Below are positions 24,401 through 36,100 of a stretch of DNA of 64,000 nucleotides, one piece after another. A program made the position numbers and the translations under genes. Below the pieces are notes generated by a model. It saw only the letters and a program-made list of their open reading frames with translations, was not told the DNA's origin and ran no database searches. The DNA comes from Phoenix dactylifera (Eukaryota; Streptophyta; Magnoliopsida; Arecales; Arecaceae). Where the stretch lies: positions 248,001 through 312,000 of the forward strand of contig NW_024067908.1 of the NCBI RefSeq assembly GCF_009389715.1. Reading direction: 5' to 3'. Position 1 is the stretch's first letter. Each line of letters starts with the position of its first letter.

Positions 24401-27400
24401 GAGCCATGGGATCCTGATAACAATGAGTCTTGTTGATGCTTTTGGGGAAATAACATTTTGCGTGTACATATTTGCCCCTCAAAAATTGGGATAAAGATCG
24501 GTCTCTTTGAAAGCTGGAGGCTGTCAGATCTTCGACAGCTCGGTACCAGGGGCAGAGCTGCGTGCGGCTTGGATGGGGTTGCGATTTGCGCGACTTGTCC
24601 TTCGGGCGAGCTCCATCATCTTGGAGGGAGACTCGGCCACGGTGATCAGCTGGATCCGGAAGGGCTCTCTCAACGGGAGGGGAGTTCATCCATTGCTCCG
24701 GAATATATGGTTGATGCTGAGGGAGGGGGTACTATGGCGAGCTGTGCATGTATACCGAGAGGCCAATGGGGCGGCGGACTGGGTGGCGGCGTATGTTGCG
24801 AGCCACTCAGGCGGCTCCCTATGGGTTGGTGAGGATGATTTGCCCGGTGCATTTCGGGACATTTTGTATGCTGACTCTTCTAGGTGCATTCGTACCCGTG
24901 TAGTATGAATCACCGTTTTTAGCAAAAAAAAAAAAAAAAAATTGGGATAAAGATCGGTCTCTTTGAAATATCTGGAAAAAAGAATTCTTAACTAGTCCAG
25001 ATTGCAACTGCTTTATTTTAAGCTTTCATAGTCCCCCCCCCCCCCACAAAAAAAAAAAAAGATTAACATTAGATAACTTTTCCTACCTCAGCACTATTCC
25101 CTCTCAAAATGGATTTATTTTCACCTCTTGCTTATTCTTAGAGGGTCAAAAAGACATGAAAACAGCACCTGGATTCTTCTCTCTGGACTTGGTTTGAATT
25201 ATACATCTTAATAACTATTACTCGTCCTATCATAGAATGAAGCACAATAATATAATATCTAACAGAATGATCAGTAGATATTGATGCTTGATATTATATA
25301 TAATGATTTCTAGCAAATTTGCATAATAAATAGAAATACATGGTATTTATAAATAATTTAATTCCAAATTCAGTCCCCCCCCCCCCCAAAAAAAAAAAAA
25401 CAAGAAAGTTAAAATCCTGGCTCCGCCACTGGTCCTAGCTTGCACTGAAATATCTTTTCACATAACATTCAAAAAAAGTACTAAAGCCAGACACTCCCGG
25501 TTAACATATGCAGGAGACTCCACCTCTGGATTTCTCAACAGTGTCATGCTCTAAGTATTCAGAAGTGTAATGCATTCTATCAATCCGTGCACTATAGCAT
25601 CCAAGTAGCCTAGTTGCAGATAATCCGACACATATCAATTCAACCTATATCAAGATGTAAATCTTAAGCATCTCTAAGGAACCAAGAATGATACCTCAAT
25701 TGTCTTTCCATTAGAAGCTGTGACAATGTCGCCTGGCCTCATGCCCGTGCCACTAATCATATTTTCACATGCAGCAACAATAAAATGAACCTGGGAAAGG
25801 GGGGAAAAGTGTTAACTGCCAACTGATCTTAGAAACAAATTTATTTCAAGGGCACCATTCCTTCCCACTTAGTGTAGAAAAGGAAAATTTACCTCCACTC
25901 CTGGAGGTTTAATCTGAGCAATGGCTTTTGCTGCACCAAAAGCAGCTGCAGAACCTCCCATATCGAATTTCATTAGCTCTATGGAACAGCCTGGCCCAGT
26001 CTTTATGTTGTAACCACCACTGCAATAATAAAAAAGAAATAAACATACAATGGCCTCATATTAGTTATTTCCTTTTCCAATGCTCTGGTACCAAGTCCAA
26101 CATGTAATGACTTGACATATATGATATGTATCTCCAAAATGAGCCATGGCCTATAAAGATTATATGTAAAAGCAACTGCTATTTGAGCAAGATTAGGTGG
26201 TAGTGTAGGAAGAACCAAAAAATCAATTGGAGATTTTTCTATTCGAAATTCAGAATGAAAATCAGTAAAATGTATATCACCTCCCACGAAGAGAACATTT
26301 ACCTGTCGAATGTTAAACCCTTCCCAACAATTGCCAGCTTTCTTTTTACATCACCGCCTGGAGGTTTATAACATAAGTGGATGAAATGAGGGGGATTTGA
26401 AGATGCAGCAGCAACACCTAAATATGAACCCATCTTCAATTCTTTGCACTGCTCCACATCTAATATTGTTGCCATAAGAACGTCACTGTATGATGAGGCA
26501 ACTTTTGAAGCCTCTTCTGCCAGTACACCTAAAAGATGGGAAAAGTTGTTATAAGAACCTTCAAATATTATGTGTCATGATGCAAATGAAAAACACAACA
26601 AGGGAATAGGAATCAAAAAGGTCTTAATAATTAAAACATGAACTCTAACTAACCAGGGGTAAGCACATTGGCTGGTGCATTTGCAAGTTCTTTTCCAAAA
26701 ATTACTCCAGAGCAAACATCACTAGCATACTTGATTTTCTTGTCCAGCTCTGGTCCAGAACCCAAACCAATAATGTCCACCGCTTTAAGATGTGTCTTCT
26801 TTGAATCAGACTTAAATCTGCTGTCTTCATACACTCCTAGCACAGTTCCTACAATCCAAATCAGATGAAAAGTTAAAGGTGGCCCAAAACTCATTCGTTT
26901 CTTACTCCAAATTGTTGCATCATACTGTGCCACAAAGTTCCTACAGAGAGACCTTAATGAGAAGTACCTGATGCAATTGCTGAAGCAGCATTTAGCTTGA
27001 ACTCTTCCGAAATCCCATTGGAAGATGCAAGAATAACAGCAGCATTGATTGCTTGGGCAGCCTTTGCAACTACCGCAACAGCCTCGCCAATGCTTCGATA
27101 TGCAGTTGCGGTGGATGAAGGAGAACACTGCCCAAGCCCGACTAGACCTACCCTTTTGAAACCCAAACCAGGTAGCCTGAGAACCATAGACTGACCAGCT
27201 TTTCCAGTGAAATCCTCCTCAGTTGAAGCTTCCGCCAGAAGACCGCCAAGCTTCTCATCTAGCCTTTTCAAGATTGAGTTCTCAAATTTTGAATCCAAGT
27301 CCTTGGACATATCGTTCTCCGAGACAGCAACAGCAAGTATGTCTCCTTTCCATACTGCAAAGTCAATCTCCTTAGCGGAGAATGAGATCTACAAAAGAAG

Positions 27401-30400
27401 AGATCAGTGAAAAAATGTGAAACTTTTCTAATTGAGGGAAATTTAAACATGTATATTCTAAATGTCTAGTTGAAAGAAATGTACTGCAAAAAAAAATCGA
27501 GTAACATATGAACATACAAAATTAAAAATTATCCCATTTAACACCAGGAACCCTATAATACAAAATTGTATGTTAAAAATTCAAAAGAAGTCAAAAGATA
27601 AAAAAGAATACACATAATTGCACCTAGACCATTTTTCTTTAAACTAAACCATAACCATGTGCTAATCAGAGAACAGATAAAATCTTCACAAAAAACAAAA
27701 ACAACATGTCATTGTTAAAACGCAATAGGACCATGTTATTGGACACAATATGTGATCAATAAAAAAATATCCGTAACCCACATCAAGAGGAGATGTTTAC
27801 AAATACGCAGGTTAGGAGCCAACTAGCTTGGAACCACTAGTGGACTCTTTGATTTAATGTTGAAGGTGCAGCCTGTCTACATGTTTTTTCACTTAAGTTT
27901 TCCTCATTTAATGGCAAAGATCAGATGTTTTTTAATCATCGGCAATCACTAAAGCACCAAATAGGTAATATTCGCTTTTATTAAGATTTTAAAATCCATC
28001 AGATGGAGTACGAGATGGAACAACAATATCTGGGAGAACCTTCGAGGAAAATATGTGTGAGAGAGATTGAGATCATATATGGTTAGGTATTTGAACCTTT
28101 AAAAAATGACATGAGCAAGATAAGGAACAACTATCATATACAGGAACAGATGCAGAAATTATAGGGACCTGAATCAAGAATTGGAAGCATATAAAGTTTT
28201 AATCTTGCAACTGATAACTTACTAATATCCACTCTGACCTGCTTCTAGAAGCATAGTTGTAAGATGTATCACTAGGCTCTGAAAGACTTGCTCAGCAAAA
28301 CAAGAGCATTATAGTCAGTTTTTGTTCATAGATTATGGCTCTGTTTGAATGTCAACAATTCTATCTGTGATTTTATGTGATACCTCTTACAGACAAAGGA
28401 GTTGCAGAATTAAGAGGGTGAAGAAGAAGATAAGATAGAGGAAAGCAATTAATCCACCAATATCTATATTTTTAAGAAGGTGAAAAAGGTGATGCCCAAT
28501 ATGCTGAAAATTTCAGGATTGCTGAAGCACAGCATCCTCATAGTCCCTCTACTTCTTCCTCCTGCTGCCCCGTTTCCTTCATTACCTTTCATGCATATAG
28601 AGATGTTGTGCAGAAAACACCCAAACAGACCCTAAAAATGGGTTCTGCCATACTTTCCACATGTTCAAGGAACAAAATAGATAAGTGCTATTAGTTAACA
28701 TTACATCAGAATAACAACACATCCTGTTCCAGCAACAGATTGATCTACCACATGAGAAAAACCCACACTCTAGTTCAGCATCTACATTCAGTTGACCCAT
28801 GGAGACCGAATATGCCACCAAAACCACCCACAAGAAAAAACCCAACGCTCAAGTTTGGGATCTCCGATTCTGAAGATCGTCGAGTGGACTACAAAGGGTT
28901 TAGGAAATAAGCGAACAAGAAGTTAAAAGTGGGATCGTTAGTGTTAGATTTTTGGTTAAATAATGATTAAAAGTTTTCATACTTTAAAACATATATATTT
29001 ATATATATGTTAAGGTGAGAGTTTGGCTCAGTTGGTTTGTACATTGTTTTGATTTGGAGGAGGTCGTGGGTTCGACTCTCCTTTACCTCGGGATTTATTC
29101 TTGTGGGTTCGACTCTCCTTTACCTCGGATTTATTCTCCAAGGCGCCTGGGCAGCGCTTCGCGTCCGTATTCGTTCGAGGCAGGTGGATCGCGCCCGAGG
29201 TGCAAGGAGCCGAGGCACAAGGCCGCCTCGCGCGAGTGCTCGTCCGAGTGCGAAGAGCCGAGATCGTCTCTCGCCCATGCTCGTCCGAGGTGGGTGGGAG
29301 CTGAGGCCGAGGTCGCACCTCCTGCCTGAGGTGCGAAGAGCCGAAGCCGAGGTCACGCCAGAGGCGCGTGGGCCGTGCCATGCGCCCGAGGCGTGAGGAG
29401 CCACGTCGCTTCCTTGCTTGCACCTCTTCGCGAGGCGCCCTCTTCCTAGGGACGACCTCCTTTCCGCAACCAACCTCCCATCCGTTGGTCCTACTTCCAG
29501 TGTTTTATTTTTTCAAACTTTCTTACCAGTTTTGACCGTTGGATCGGTTTTTGGTCGCGTCTGTCCCAAAAAAATCTATAAATAGATCTCTACGGATTAG
29601 ACAAAAGATAATCAGAAGCAGAGAACTTTTATTCTCCCTTCCTACTCTCTTTAAAATTCTTTTCAATTTTTCTTTCAATCAACGGGCTTGCTGCATACTG
29701 ATTCTAGGTTCAAAGGCTTCTTTGATTCATGCAAATCATTAAGGCAGAAGGAACATTGCAAGAGGCTGTTGTATCTCATAAGTAGAACGCCATCCAAGCC
29801 TAGTGCACTGTAAGCCAGCAAAATCTACTTCAAGGAAAGTGACCAACATACCACGCCTCAACATCTCGGATTCCATTTTTTCACTTTCTTTATTTATTTT
29901 CTTTAAGTCTATTACTGCCTATTATTTGTTGAAGTAGAATATTTTAGATTTTAATTTTTCTAGAAAAGAATAATTCAAACAGTTAGTGTAACAAAAAGTG
30001 ATCTTTTTCCCCAAGGACGGCAAAGTAGCACACGAACTACAGGATTCTCACTCTTGATTAGTACAAGTATGACTTCACCTTCAGTTTTCTCTTTCCTCTT
30101 TTTTGATTAGTAAAGGATTTCAAATTTTCCTTTTTTTCTCGAAATTCTTGAAATTCTGCGAGTTATCACGATTGAAGGAACATAAATAGATGTAGATAAT
30201 AGAAATTTGTAAAAAGAGAAAAAAAAAACAAAGAATGAAAAGCGCCGTCCCTTGTAGAACCCAGAATACACTTCAAGAGAACGTAGATAAACCTATGATT
30301 TCCGTTCCGGAATACCTAAAATATGCACATGTGATCAGATAACCAAGAAGAAGCTGACCTAAGGGTGAGAACCAGAACAAAGGTTGCGTGCATAAAAGGG

Positions 30401-30848
30401 AAAGGATAAAGAACCCAGTAGCCTATCCAGACACCGAGGCCCAAGAACCACGAAAAAAAAATGAAAACTTTGTCATAAAAACAACATAAAGCTTCGTTGT
30501 TCTCACAGAAATCCAAAAGCCCCAACTAGCCCCTCTTTGAGTAATTTCATCGAACAAGTATCTTCCAGCACCACAAGCCCAATCACAAGCAAATGGAGCG
30601 AATGGAAAGGCCAACAAATCGAGACCAATACCGAGAAAAGCGGAATACCTGCGGGATCTCGACGAGAGCAGGCTTCGTAAGGCCGAGAGTGGCCCGAGTG
30701 GCGCTGGTGACGTGCCCCATGCGAAAGGATTGGCCGGAGTGGCGCTGGAAGGAGAAGGAGAGGGGCCGATGGAGGCCAGTGAAGTAGATCGAGGAAGAGA
30801 AGTAACCAGAGGAAGTGTGAGAAGCGACGCGAGGACGGCAGCGGCCAT
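21441..30848 (-). CDS. LAP: Leucine aminopeptidase, M17 family, probably plastid-targeted
   Basis: Exons in order: 30649-30848 (transit peptide), 26968-27388, 26654-26848, 26303-26528, 25893-26019, 25695-25790, 23764-23841, 23179-23239, 22228-22415 and 21441-21569. The enzyme is a hexameric di-metal peptidase that removes N-terminal Leu and similar residues, and plant forms also act as chaperones. Metal and catalytic motifs are present: [28 protein letters not shown] and the signature [15 protein letters not shown]. The C-terminus is [16 protein letters not shown]. The nine downstream exons have consistent phases and encode 506 residues. Exon 1 ([15 protein letters not shown]...) is Ser/Ala/Arg-rich like a chloroplast transit peptide. 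It ends in phase 2 while the next recognised exon ([16 protein letters not shown]) starts in phase 0. A small linker exon of about 65 nt is therefore missing from my model. Introns contain a hAT/LINE nest and a solo LTR. Confidence 0.93.
24393..25431. mobile_element. hAT-like non-autonomous element in a LAP intron
   Basis: The left end reads cactggcagagcca and the right end, on the minus strand, cagtggcggagccagga. These match at 12 of 14 bases and agree with the widespread plant terminus cagtggcggagccag. The 8-bp flanks gtcataac (24385-24392) and gtcctagc (25432-25439) agree at 6 of 8 positions, the duplication length expected for hAT elements. Inside are C-run/A-run segments at about 25027-25061 and 25374-25400, and no transposase. 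Without the LINE insert the element is about 580 bp. Confidence 0.7.
24513..24940 (+). mobile_element. Young 5'-truncated LINE with intact RNase H tail and 28-bp target-site duplication
   Basis: A 28-bp word beginning attgggataaagatcgg occurs at 24485-24512 and again, identical, at 24941-24968. Between the copies lies LINE 3' sequence in an open frame to the natural stop. It has acidic RNase H residues in AELRAAW, LEGDSAT and NGAADW, ends IRTRVV-stop, and is followed by an A run (24924-24940). It is the same family as the 18.7-kb copy but without stops, so it is much younger. It is inserted in the hAT-like element. Confidence 0.92.
28942..29981 (+). mobile_element. Solo LTR, 1040 bp, with 5-bp target-site duplication, in LAP intron 1
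   Basis: The element begins TGTTAG and ends AAACA, so its termini are TGTT...AACA. The 5-bp word gttag flanks it on both sides (28937-28941 and 29982-29986). A TATAAATA at 29577-29584 gives a promoter about 400 bp before the 3' end, as expected for an LTR read on the plus strand. A very GC-rich block at 29140-29470 (repeated gcccgagg, gaagccgag words) lies upstream of the TATA box. No internal retrotransposon sequence is adjacent, so this is a product of LTR-LTR recombination. Confidence 0.88.
29009..29140 (+). repeat. tRNA-like pol III promoter boxes inside the solo LTR
   Basis: The word tggctcagttgg (29024-29035) fits a pol III A box and ggttcgactctc (29069-29080) a B box, 33 bp apart, as in tRNA genes and tRNA-derived SINEs. 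A second copy of the B-box stretch follows (gtgggttcgactctcc from 29103). The sequence does not fold as a complete tRNA, so I interpret it as a SINE-derived or tRNA-like insertion in the LTR. Confidence 0.5.
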
Positions 30849-33036
30849 CGTCGTAGCCGTGTTTGTTCCGTTAAGTGCTGGAAAGCATCCGGGCTTCGTA
30901 TCGGACGGCTGGATCCGCGCGCAGGAGTTTCTTTTTTTTAATCAGGGGCGCGTCCTTGGCCACGTCAGGATTACGTAGATCTTCCCTGGCACCTCTGATT
31001 GATGGTGATAGACATTAACCCACATCGCACTTTTTTCTGATCGAGATACTGATCAGAGCACTCCGGCGGTACATCAGTCCAACCACAAACACATAAGCAC
31101 GTAGGGAAAGCAATACATTGGGTGATGATGGTGAGAATGGGGACCACCTTTTATGCCAAACGTATATTTAGAGAGGTTAATAAAATTATGGGTTAGATGG
31201 CTACCTGCGTGACCAGTCTTATCGAAAACATTATATGCGCTGAGAAGTGAGAAGGAGGGGTTACTTCGGACACTATGCGATTTATTATTTTTTAAATTTA
31301 TTAAATATATATGAGATATCTATTTTAGTAAATATAAATAAAAATAATATATTTTTTAGACAGCCGAGTACTAGTTGATCAAATCACACCCACTGCTTAG
31401 CCAACGAACGAATCCAATCGCCAAGCCTCCGCACTAGATCCAACTAATTATTAGTAGTGTTTGTGCTTATTCCTTTATGTAAGAAAATAATAGATGGAGA
31501 GAAGGAAGAACTTATCAGTTGAGGCGTGATTTCACTGTCCTTAAGAATAGATCGCGCCCCTCGGAGAATGAATCTCGATGTAGCAGGTAATGACGGCCTA
31601 TTCTTCAGGATACAACAACTGGATCACTCCAAGCGCACACTCGCAGATGCAGTGAGAGGATTAAGAGTCTCTCGGGAATCAGAGAGAGGGACTAAAGGGA
31701 CTAAAGAAAATACACTAGACAAAAAGACAAAAGACAAAGAAGGGCAAACTCGGAATTTTGAAATATTCCAACACTTTATAATATAATGATGAATCTAATC
31801 TAACTAATAATTTTATATCTGAATAATATTAACAAACTGACAGCCATCTCTTATTTAAATTTTATTTAAATAAAAATAACAAGATCTAACAACAGACTTG
31901 CTATAGAGCTGGGTTTGCAAAGCTGATTGTCGTGCTAATGCATTAGTACGTAATAATGCCATGTAGAGGTTGTGTTGACCGGACGACTCGAACTTATTTT
32001 TAGTAAAACTTATAAAAATGCAAGATGATGATACCATGTTTATAAATACATGTAGGTGAGAGTAGGGGATATAAAAGCTTACCCCATCAAGTGTTTTTGG
32101 GTCAACGTTGGATGTAGGTTAAATTTTTTGATTAGATCATGGTTTTGACAATTTTATTTGGGTTCTGGCAATTTAGATCGGGTTAAGTTATGGACCTGAA
32201 TAAGAATTTTTTGAACGATTATATTTTTCTTGATACTAGATGGTTAAATCCTTTTGAACATTTGCCTCTAGGACTTTTGAGGATTATGTTTGATAGATTA
32301 AATTAGGTCTATTAGAGATCGAGTCTTATAAATAGATTTAAATAGGATTAATTGATGATTTGAAATAATTAGCGCATGATTCCAAAAATCTTGACCAAAT
32401 GTCAAGTAGGGTTGGATGTGGATCAAGATTTGTTCGTTATTGTCCTTGCTTGAATCAACTCATCATCACCTTTGGTGAAACCTACCTATATGCAACATCA
32501 ATTATATCACTTATCTTCGATATATCACATGCGCTCGTCTTCGAACATTGAAGGTGCGCACTATGTGATAGGTAATGTAATTGTCGTCTACGTATGCTTA
32601 TCTTTGATGGAGTTGTCATACATTTTTGATTGTCATAGGTGACGATGCAAACATAAGAACAAAAGTTTAATTGATGTTGCCTCGCAATGTTAGCAGCCAT
32701 GCGATTATAATAATTTTTTTTCTTTTGTTTTTAATTTGCTCAATAATATGTGAGAGCACCTATCATATATCAGGATGCACCATTTTTTTTTTTGGTAGAT
32801 GAACACCATGTTGTTTCAAATTCTTTGCATGCCGACGACATGTCATAAATATATTAAAACACCCTTCGTTATATGTTAATACTGTTCACATTTTCTAACA
32901 TAAATTATGTTATTTGCAACATGCACTTGATCTTAAGCCAAAAGGCTTAGGAAGGCAAGTGTTATCTTTAACGGCGGAGATCTCACGCTCCGTCTCCGCA
33001 TCGCCGTCTGTAGGTAGCGCTCGCTAAACCCGCTCC
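30849..33036. promoter_or_regulatory. Divergent intergenic region between LAP and PSMD9
   Basis: The first 150 bases upstream of the LAP start are GC-rich and contain ccacgtca (30960-30967), an ACGT-core site of the type bound by bZIP factors. From about 31100 to 32990 the DNA is AT-rich. It shows no recognisable genes, and open frames at 31526-31786 and 32482-32700 have no family pattern. Confidence 0.45.
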
Positions 33037-33128
33037 TATATAATCAGCGTACGCAAGCTTCTTCCGACCTTCTTCTCATCAAGCATCAGTTTACCAAGGC
33101 GGGAGAGCGAGAAGGAGACCCCGCGAGG
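33037..33128 (+). promoter_or_regulatory. Core promoter and 5' UTR of PSMD9
   Basis: A TATA box, tatataat, lies at 33037-33044, 85-92 bases before the start codon at 33129. This predicts a transcription start near 33070 and a 5' leader of about 60 bases. Confidence 0.7.
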
Positions 33129-36100
33129 ATGGTGGCGACGAATCTCAAATCGGAGACGACGGCTCTGATGGAGAAGAGAGCGTCGATAGAGGCCGAGATG
33201 AATGCGATCATCGAGTCTCTCTGCGGTCCCGGCGATCCTGGAATCTCCGGCGACCTCGTCGATCGCGAGGCAAGCTCTCTGTCTCTCCCCCCCTCAATCC
33301 CCTCAGCAGCAGCTTTAATCTCTTTTTATTGCCTCGAATCGTTTGAATCCTCAAAATATGCAATAGAAAAATCTCTCTTTTTCGCTGTCTGATATCGTGA
33401 ATTCTTCCGCGGTGCTTCAGGGATTCCCTAGGTCAGATATTGACATCCCGGCCATTCGATCTCAGCGTGCTCGACTTGCTGGTATGCCTATTATTCCTTT
33501 TTGATGATTGTATTCCCATTGGAAGTTTGTCGTGGGAATTGTAACCCTAATCCTAGAATTGAATCCTGTTCTTTAATTTTCTTTCATTTGTTTTCTTTGC
33601 TGTCTTTTTCTCCCCCTCCCTTGTCGTAATAGTGCTCATTGAAGTGTTCAGCAATGGGTCCTATGATAAGACATCGGACCATCTAACCCTCGGGGTTTTA
33701 GGGATGAGCGAAAGATGGAGGTACGGATAAGTACTGGATAGGGTATTCATTCGCCTCCCTTACGGTAATGGAAGTAGAAATTCCCTGGGTGGATGTATCT
33801 ATATCTTGAACAGGTAAGGGGAACCAAGGTGAAGATTCTTAACTTAGAATCGTAGGAACTGATACCAGGATGAACCAAGACATTCTTTTATCTTGTTCCA
33901 GATATCGGACAGCTTGTCCAATGGAATAAAACCCTATGTGGCTAAAACATGGGATGTTGGGGAGAAGTTGTTTGGTTGGGGCGAGAGATTTTCATCAATG
34001 TAGGAAAGTCTTGCTCCTGCAAGCTTGCTCAAGATAAATCACCTTCCAGAAAGAACCTGGTATTCTACTTTGGGAGGATTCTTTGATTGGGGACTTCCCC
34101 GATTAAGTTAGATTCTCCTTCCATGCTCACTTCTGGTTTTCTTGCCTCTGGCTATATATGAGGCTATTCCAGCATTAACTTGCCCAGGATTTCAAACAGG
34201 CCCTAAAAGCATATCCTATCAATAAAATCGGTTTTTTGCAGATGTCGAGATATGCTAATATTTTGGCCAATGTTATAATATTCAAGATATCAAATTCCAG
34301 CTGATGTAGTGCAAACAAATTTGACAATTTGATTTATGCATTGATTTTAGTATTCAATAATTGTAAAACTTGTAGAACTATAAAATTTCTATTTTATTGG
34401 TCAAGATTCCTGGGTATATCTGTTTATATCAGCTCATATACCGAGAATTGGTATTTTGTATTTCTCACATTGGTGAGCGCATAATACTGACATAAGCTGT
34501 GGTCTTAGATGGTTGCTTTTTCGTTGCATAAACTTATAGTGGGAAGTGAAGTTAGATCTCCAATTCTGGCTGTTTTGTAGGTTTTACAGCAAGAAACTAA
34601 AATCACCTCTTGTCATTTGTTTTGTAGGTTTTACAGCAAGCAACTAAAATCAACCTGACCTAGAATTTCGCACTAAAACTTGGTCTTGTCTTTACCATCA
34701 ATATATACTAAAAAGAGTATTGGAGGGTCCTTTGGGCTTGTCAAATTTGCCCATAAGTGGAATGTTAACGAGATAATTTGTAAATCTATATTACATGATG
34801 ACAACTAGCATGGATACTTTAGGAAATAACATTATATGGATAGAATTGTAACTGTAACAAAATTTTAAATCCTATCATCTCTGCCTCTCTTCAAATTTTA
34901 TTTAACCAACTAGATTCCTGATATCTGTGGTCTCTCCCTCTCTCCATTTGGCCACCCCTTTTTTCATCTAACTTCCCAAACTCCCGATTGGATCCCCAAA
35001 CAATCTCTGTATCTCTTCTAGTTTTCTGCATCTTTATTGCCAAAATTTGCATGTGATTAAGAAGGAGCATAGGTAATGGGGCAAATTGTGTCTCAGATGT
35101 TAAGTGGGTCGCATGCTACCAAATTTTGCAAACTTCAACAAAAGAAAGTCAAATTGATGGTGCATGTCTGAAGTCCAAACAGGTTTCCATGGCCGACTGC
35201 TATTGAAGAGCAAAGTTGTTGGTGCATGATGGGTGCCTAATAGAACAGTTAGCTAACATGCCTTGTAGATATGGCATAAAGGCCATCTTGGTTGTATTAT
35301 TTTGGGTAAGGACATAAAATTGGAAGGGTTTGAAGTAATTCAATTGAATGCATCTCTCATGTTTTACTTGTAATTTTCTGCTATCTAATATATATTACTA
35401 GTCTAGAGCAAGGACACCTGGACGGATAATGGAAGATATTATTTATCAGCAGAGGGTCATGGATCTGGTGATGATATGATGCATCAGAGATACTAGATAC
35501 TAGATACTGTAGCATGGTGTTCAAAATGCCACACAATTTGTTTTCATTGTGTTTTCTATCTCATTATAGCTTTTGCTGTGTTACGACCAGCAATTCTGTG
35601 ACTAGGAATGGGATTTCATTTTCTTTAGACCATATTTTGAGGTTATTTCTTTCTAATGCATATGGCATGATGTTGTATAGATAATTGAATAAGGATATGG
35701 TATCTGTCCCTGTTCATGAAGAAGCATATGGTACGTAATCACAATAGTAACTCTGGTGAGTGTCAAGGAAGAAGGCTATAGCAATGTCTCACCCACATGT
35801 TATAGTGTGTGTATCTATATATATATATGACTTTTGTAATGGCATTTCTGCATTAAAAAAAGATGAAATATTATGTATAAGCTGCTCATTCATGTTTTCC
35901 TCCTTGACAGCATTGCGCAATGATCACAAGGATATCACCGATAAAATAGAAAAGAATTTGCAAGTTTTGCACTCAGTAAGAGTGGCTAAAGTTGCACCAT
36001 TGCCTTCAAAAGATTCAGGTATGCAAACAATTAAAATGCTGCTTAATGCATATGCAATTTAGATTTAGGCATTTAAAGTAGTCATCCAAATTCACATTGA

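Noticed and set aside
29009-29085. Possible tRNA gene
   Set aside because: A and B boxes fit, but the acceptor and anticodon arms do not pair; a tRNA-like or SINE remnant is the better reading.
29015-29473. Several overlapping Arg/Ala/Pro-rich frames
   Set aside because: High GC content of the solo LTR core removes stop codons on both strands; no frame is favoured.
31526-31786. Plus-strand frame of 86 codons between LAP and PSMD9
   Set aside because: Low-complexity Lys/Glu/Thr end and no homologue recognised; no splice or promoter context.
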